Shown one piece after another: positions 63,513 to 64,000 of a DNA stretch of 64,000 nucleotides (positions within the stretch are counted from its first letter, which is position 1; each line of letters begins with the position of its first letter). The notes under the pieces were generated by a model. The model saw only the letters and a list, made by a program, of their open reading frames with translations, was not told the origin of the DNA and did not search any database. The position numbers and the translations under genes were made by a program. The stretch comes from Acidobacteriota bacterium (lineage in GTDB: Bacteria; Acidobacteriota; Terriglobia; Terriglobales; Acidobacteriaceae), in the NCBI GenBank assembly GCA_013289795.1, contig JABCZH010000007.1, positions 124,001 through 188,000 of the forward strand, read 5' to 3'.

Positions 63513-64000
63513 ATGCCAAGTGTGCGCCGCAGTCTACTGCGAATCGCGGAATCTCCAGGCGTAGTTTTTCTGGTGGCTTTGACCATCAGGGTGTGGCTGC
63601 TCTCACAGTTGCTTCCGCAGAAAGCCTGGGAGTATTTTTACCGCTACAACGAACCGTCGCGCATTGCCTGGGCTCTGGTATCCGGCTTTGGCTACAGCTC
63701 TCCTTGGCCGGACACTCCGCTGGCCCCCACGGCCCAGCAACCACCGGTTTATCCATTCATTGTCGCGGGGATCTTCAAACTGGCTGGGGCCTACACGTAT
63801 CGCTCTCTTTTGATTGCGGTGGGTCTCAACGCGGTGTTGTCCAGCTTGACCGCGGTAATGGTTCTGCGGCTGGGGAAACGCGAGTTCGGTTCCCTGGCTG
63901 GAGTTTTGGCAGCCTGGGTGTGGGCTTGCTGGATGTACGAAGCGGCAGTCGCAGTGCGTCTCTGGGAAAGCAGCTTGTCCACCCTACTGCTAATGCTTGC
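63513..64000 (+). CDS. Membrane glycosyltransferase-like protein (3' partial)
   Basis: An open frame starts at ATG 63513 and runs off the window end without a stop, about 162 codons. It begins MPSVRRSLLRIAESPGVVFL with an early membrane helix (VVFLVALTIRVWLLSQLLP), followed by RYNEPSRIAWALVSGFGYSS, which has the acidic residue and aromatic pattern of the first outer loop of GT-C enzymes (ArnT/PMT type), then PTAQQPPVYPFIVAGIFKLA and further helices. The rest is outside, so the family is only likely. The two GT-C-like genes are divergent neighbours. Confidence 0.72.
   Translation, partial: MPSVRRSLLRIAESPGVVFLVALTIRVWLLSQLLPQKAWEYFYRYNEPSRIAWALVSGFGYSSPWPDTPLAPTAQQPPVYPFIVAGIFKLAGAYTYRSLLIAVGLNAVLSSLTAVMVLRLGKREFGSLAGVLAAWVWACWMYEAAVAVRLWESSLSTLLLML

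Noticed and set aside
1-64000. CRISPR arrays, rRNA genes or complete insertion sequences
   Set aside because: No regularly spaced repeats, rRNA-like stretches or transposase genes were seen; the integrase stub is the only mobile-element trace.

Overview
The window looks like a chromosome segment of an acidobacterium, probably class Terriglobia (Koribacter/Sulfotelmatobacter-like). The inference rests on gene style, not on a marker tree. It has one very long MacB/FtsX-type orphan permease of the kind expanded in Acidobacteria, several PilZ proteins, a Ser/Thr kinase fused to TPR repeats, secreted NHL, Hydin-like and beta-propeller proteins, two-subunit glycyl-tRNA synthetase next to recO, and moderately GC-rich DNA.

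Layout. 1-3351: end of a lipase maturation factor-like gene and a phytoene-desaturase-like oxidoreductase that reads in frame into a second, apparently secreted, domain. 3357-6737 (minus): sulfate activation operon (ATP sulfurylase/APS kinase, TauE/SafE-type exporter, CysQ phosphatase), preceded by a ladder of inverted repeats. 7461-14155: signalling region with two copies of a two-gene cassette of stand-alone LuxR-type HTH proteins, a GAF/zinc-ribbon membrane protein, the large permease and a receiver-only response regulator. 14168-20118: PilZ protein, small unknown proteins, kinase-TPR protein, diguanylate cyclase. 20154-26334 (minus): sugar operon tkt, tal, (gnd remnant), zwf, glk. Only about 30 recognisable codons of gnd survive, still behind a good ribosome binding site. 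26525-34857: PilZ proteins, recO, glyQ, glyS and hypotheticals.

35002-36100 holds tRNA-Glu(TTC), followed by a frameshifted MCE/MlaD-like gene and the C-terminal stub of a tyrosine integrase, which looks like the scar of an integrated element. 36127-44242 is a block of secreted proteins: NHL propeller, PQQ-like propeller, a seven-fold repeat propeller and a GH18-like protein. Two of these genes share a nearly identical upstream leader. 44450-49559 has a small membrane protein, an alpha/beta hydrolase, a large membrane protein with a HEAT-like tail and an MBL-fold hydrolase.

49690-61831 is a tightly packed plus-strand run of twelve genes: pseudo-HAD/fatty acyl reductase, second SDR reductase, polysaccharide pyruvyl transferase-like protein, acyl-AMP ligase, enoyl-CoA hydratase, acyl carrier protein, second AMP ligase, lipid kinase, thioredoxin-like protein, VKOR and an esterase. 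This looks like an uncharacterised lipid or glycolipid biosynthetic operon and is the best candidate for an undescribed system. The window ends with two membrane glycosyltransferase-like genes, the last cut by the window edge.
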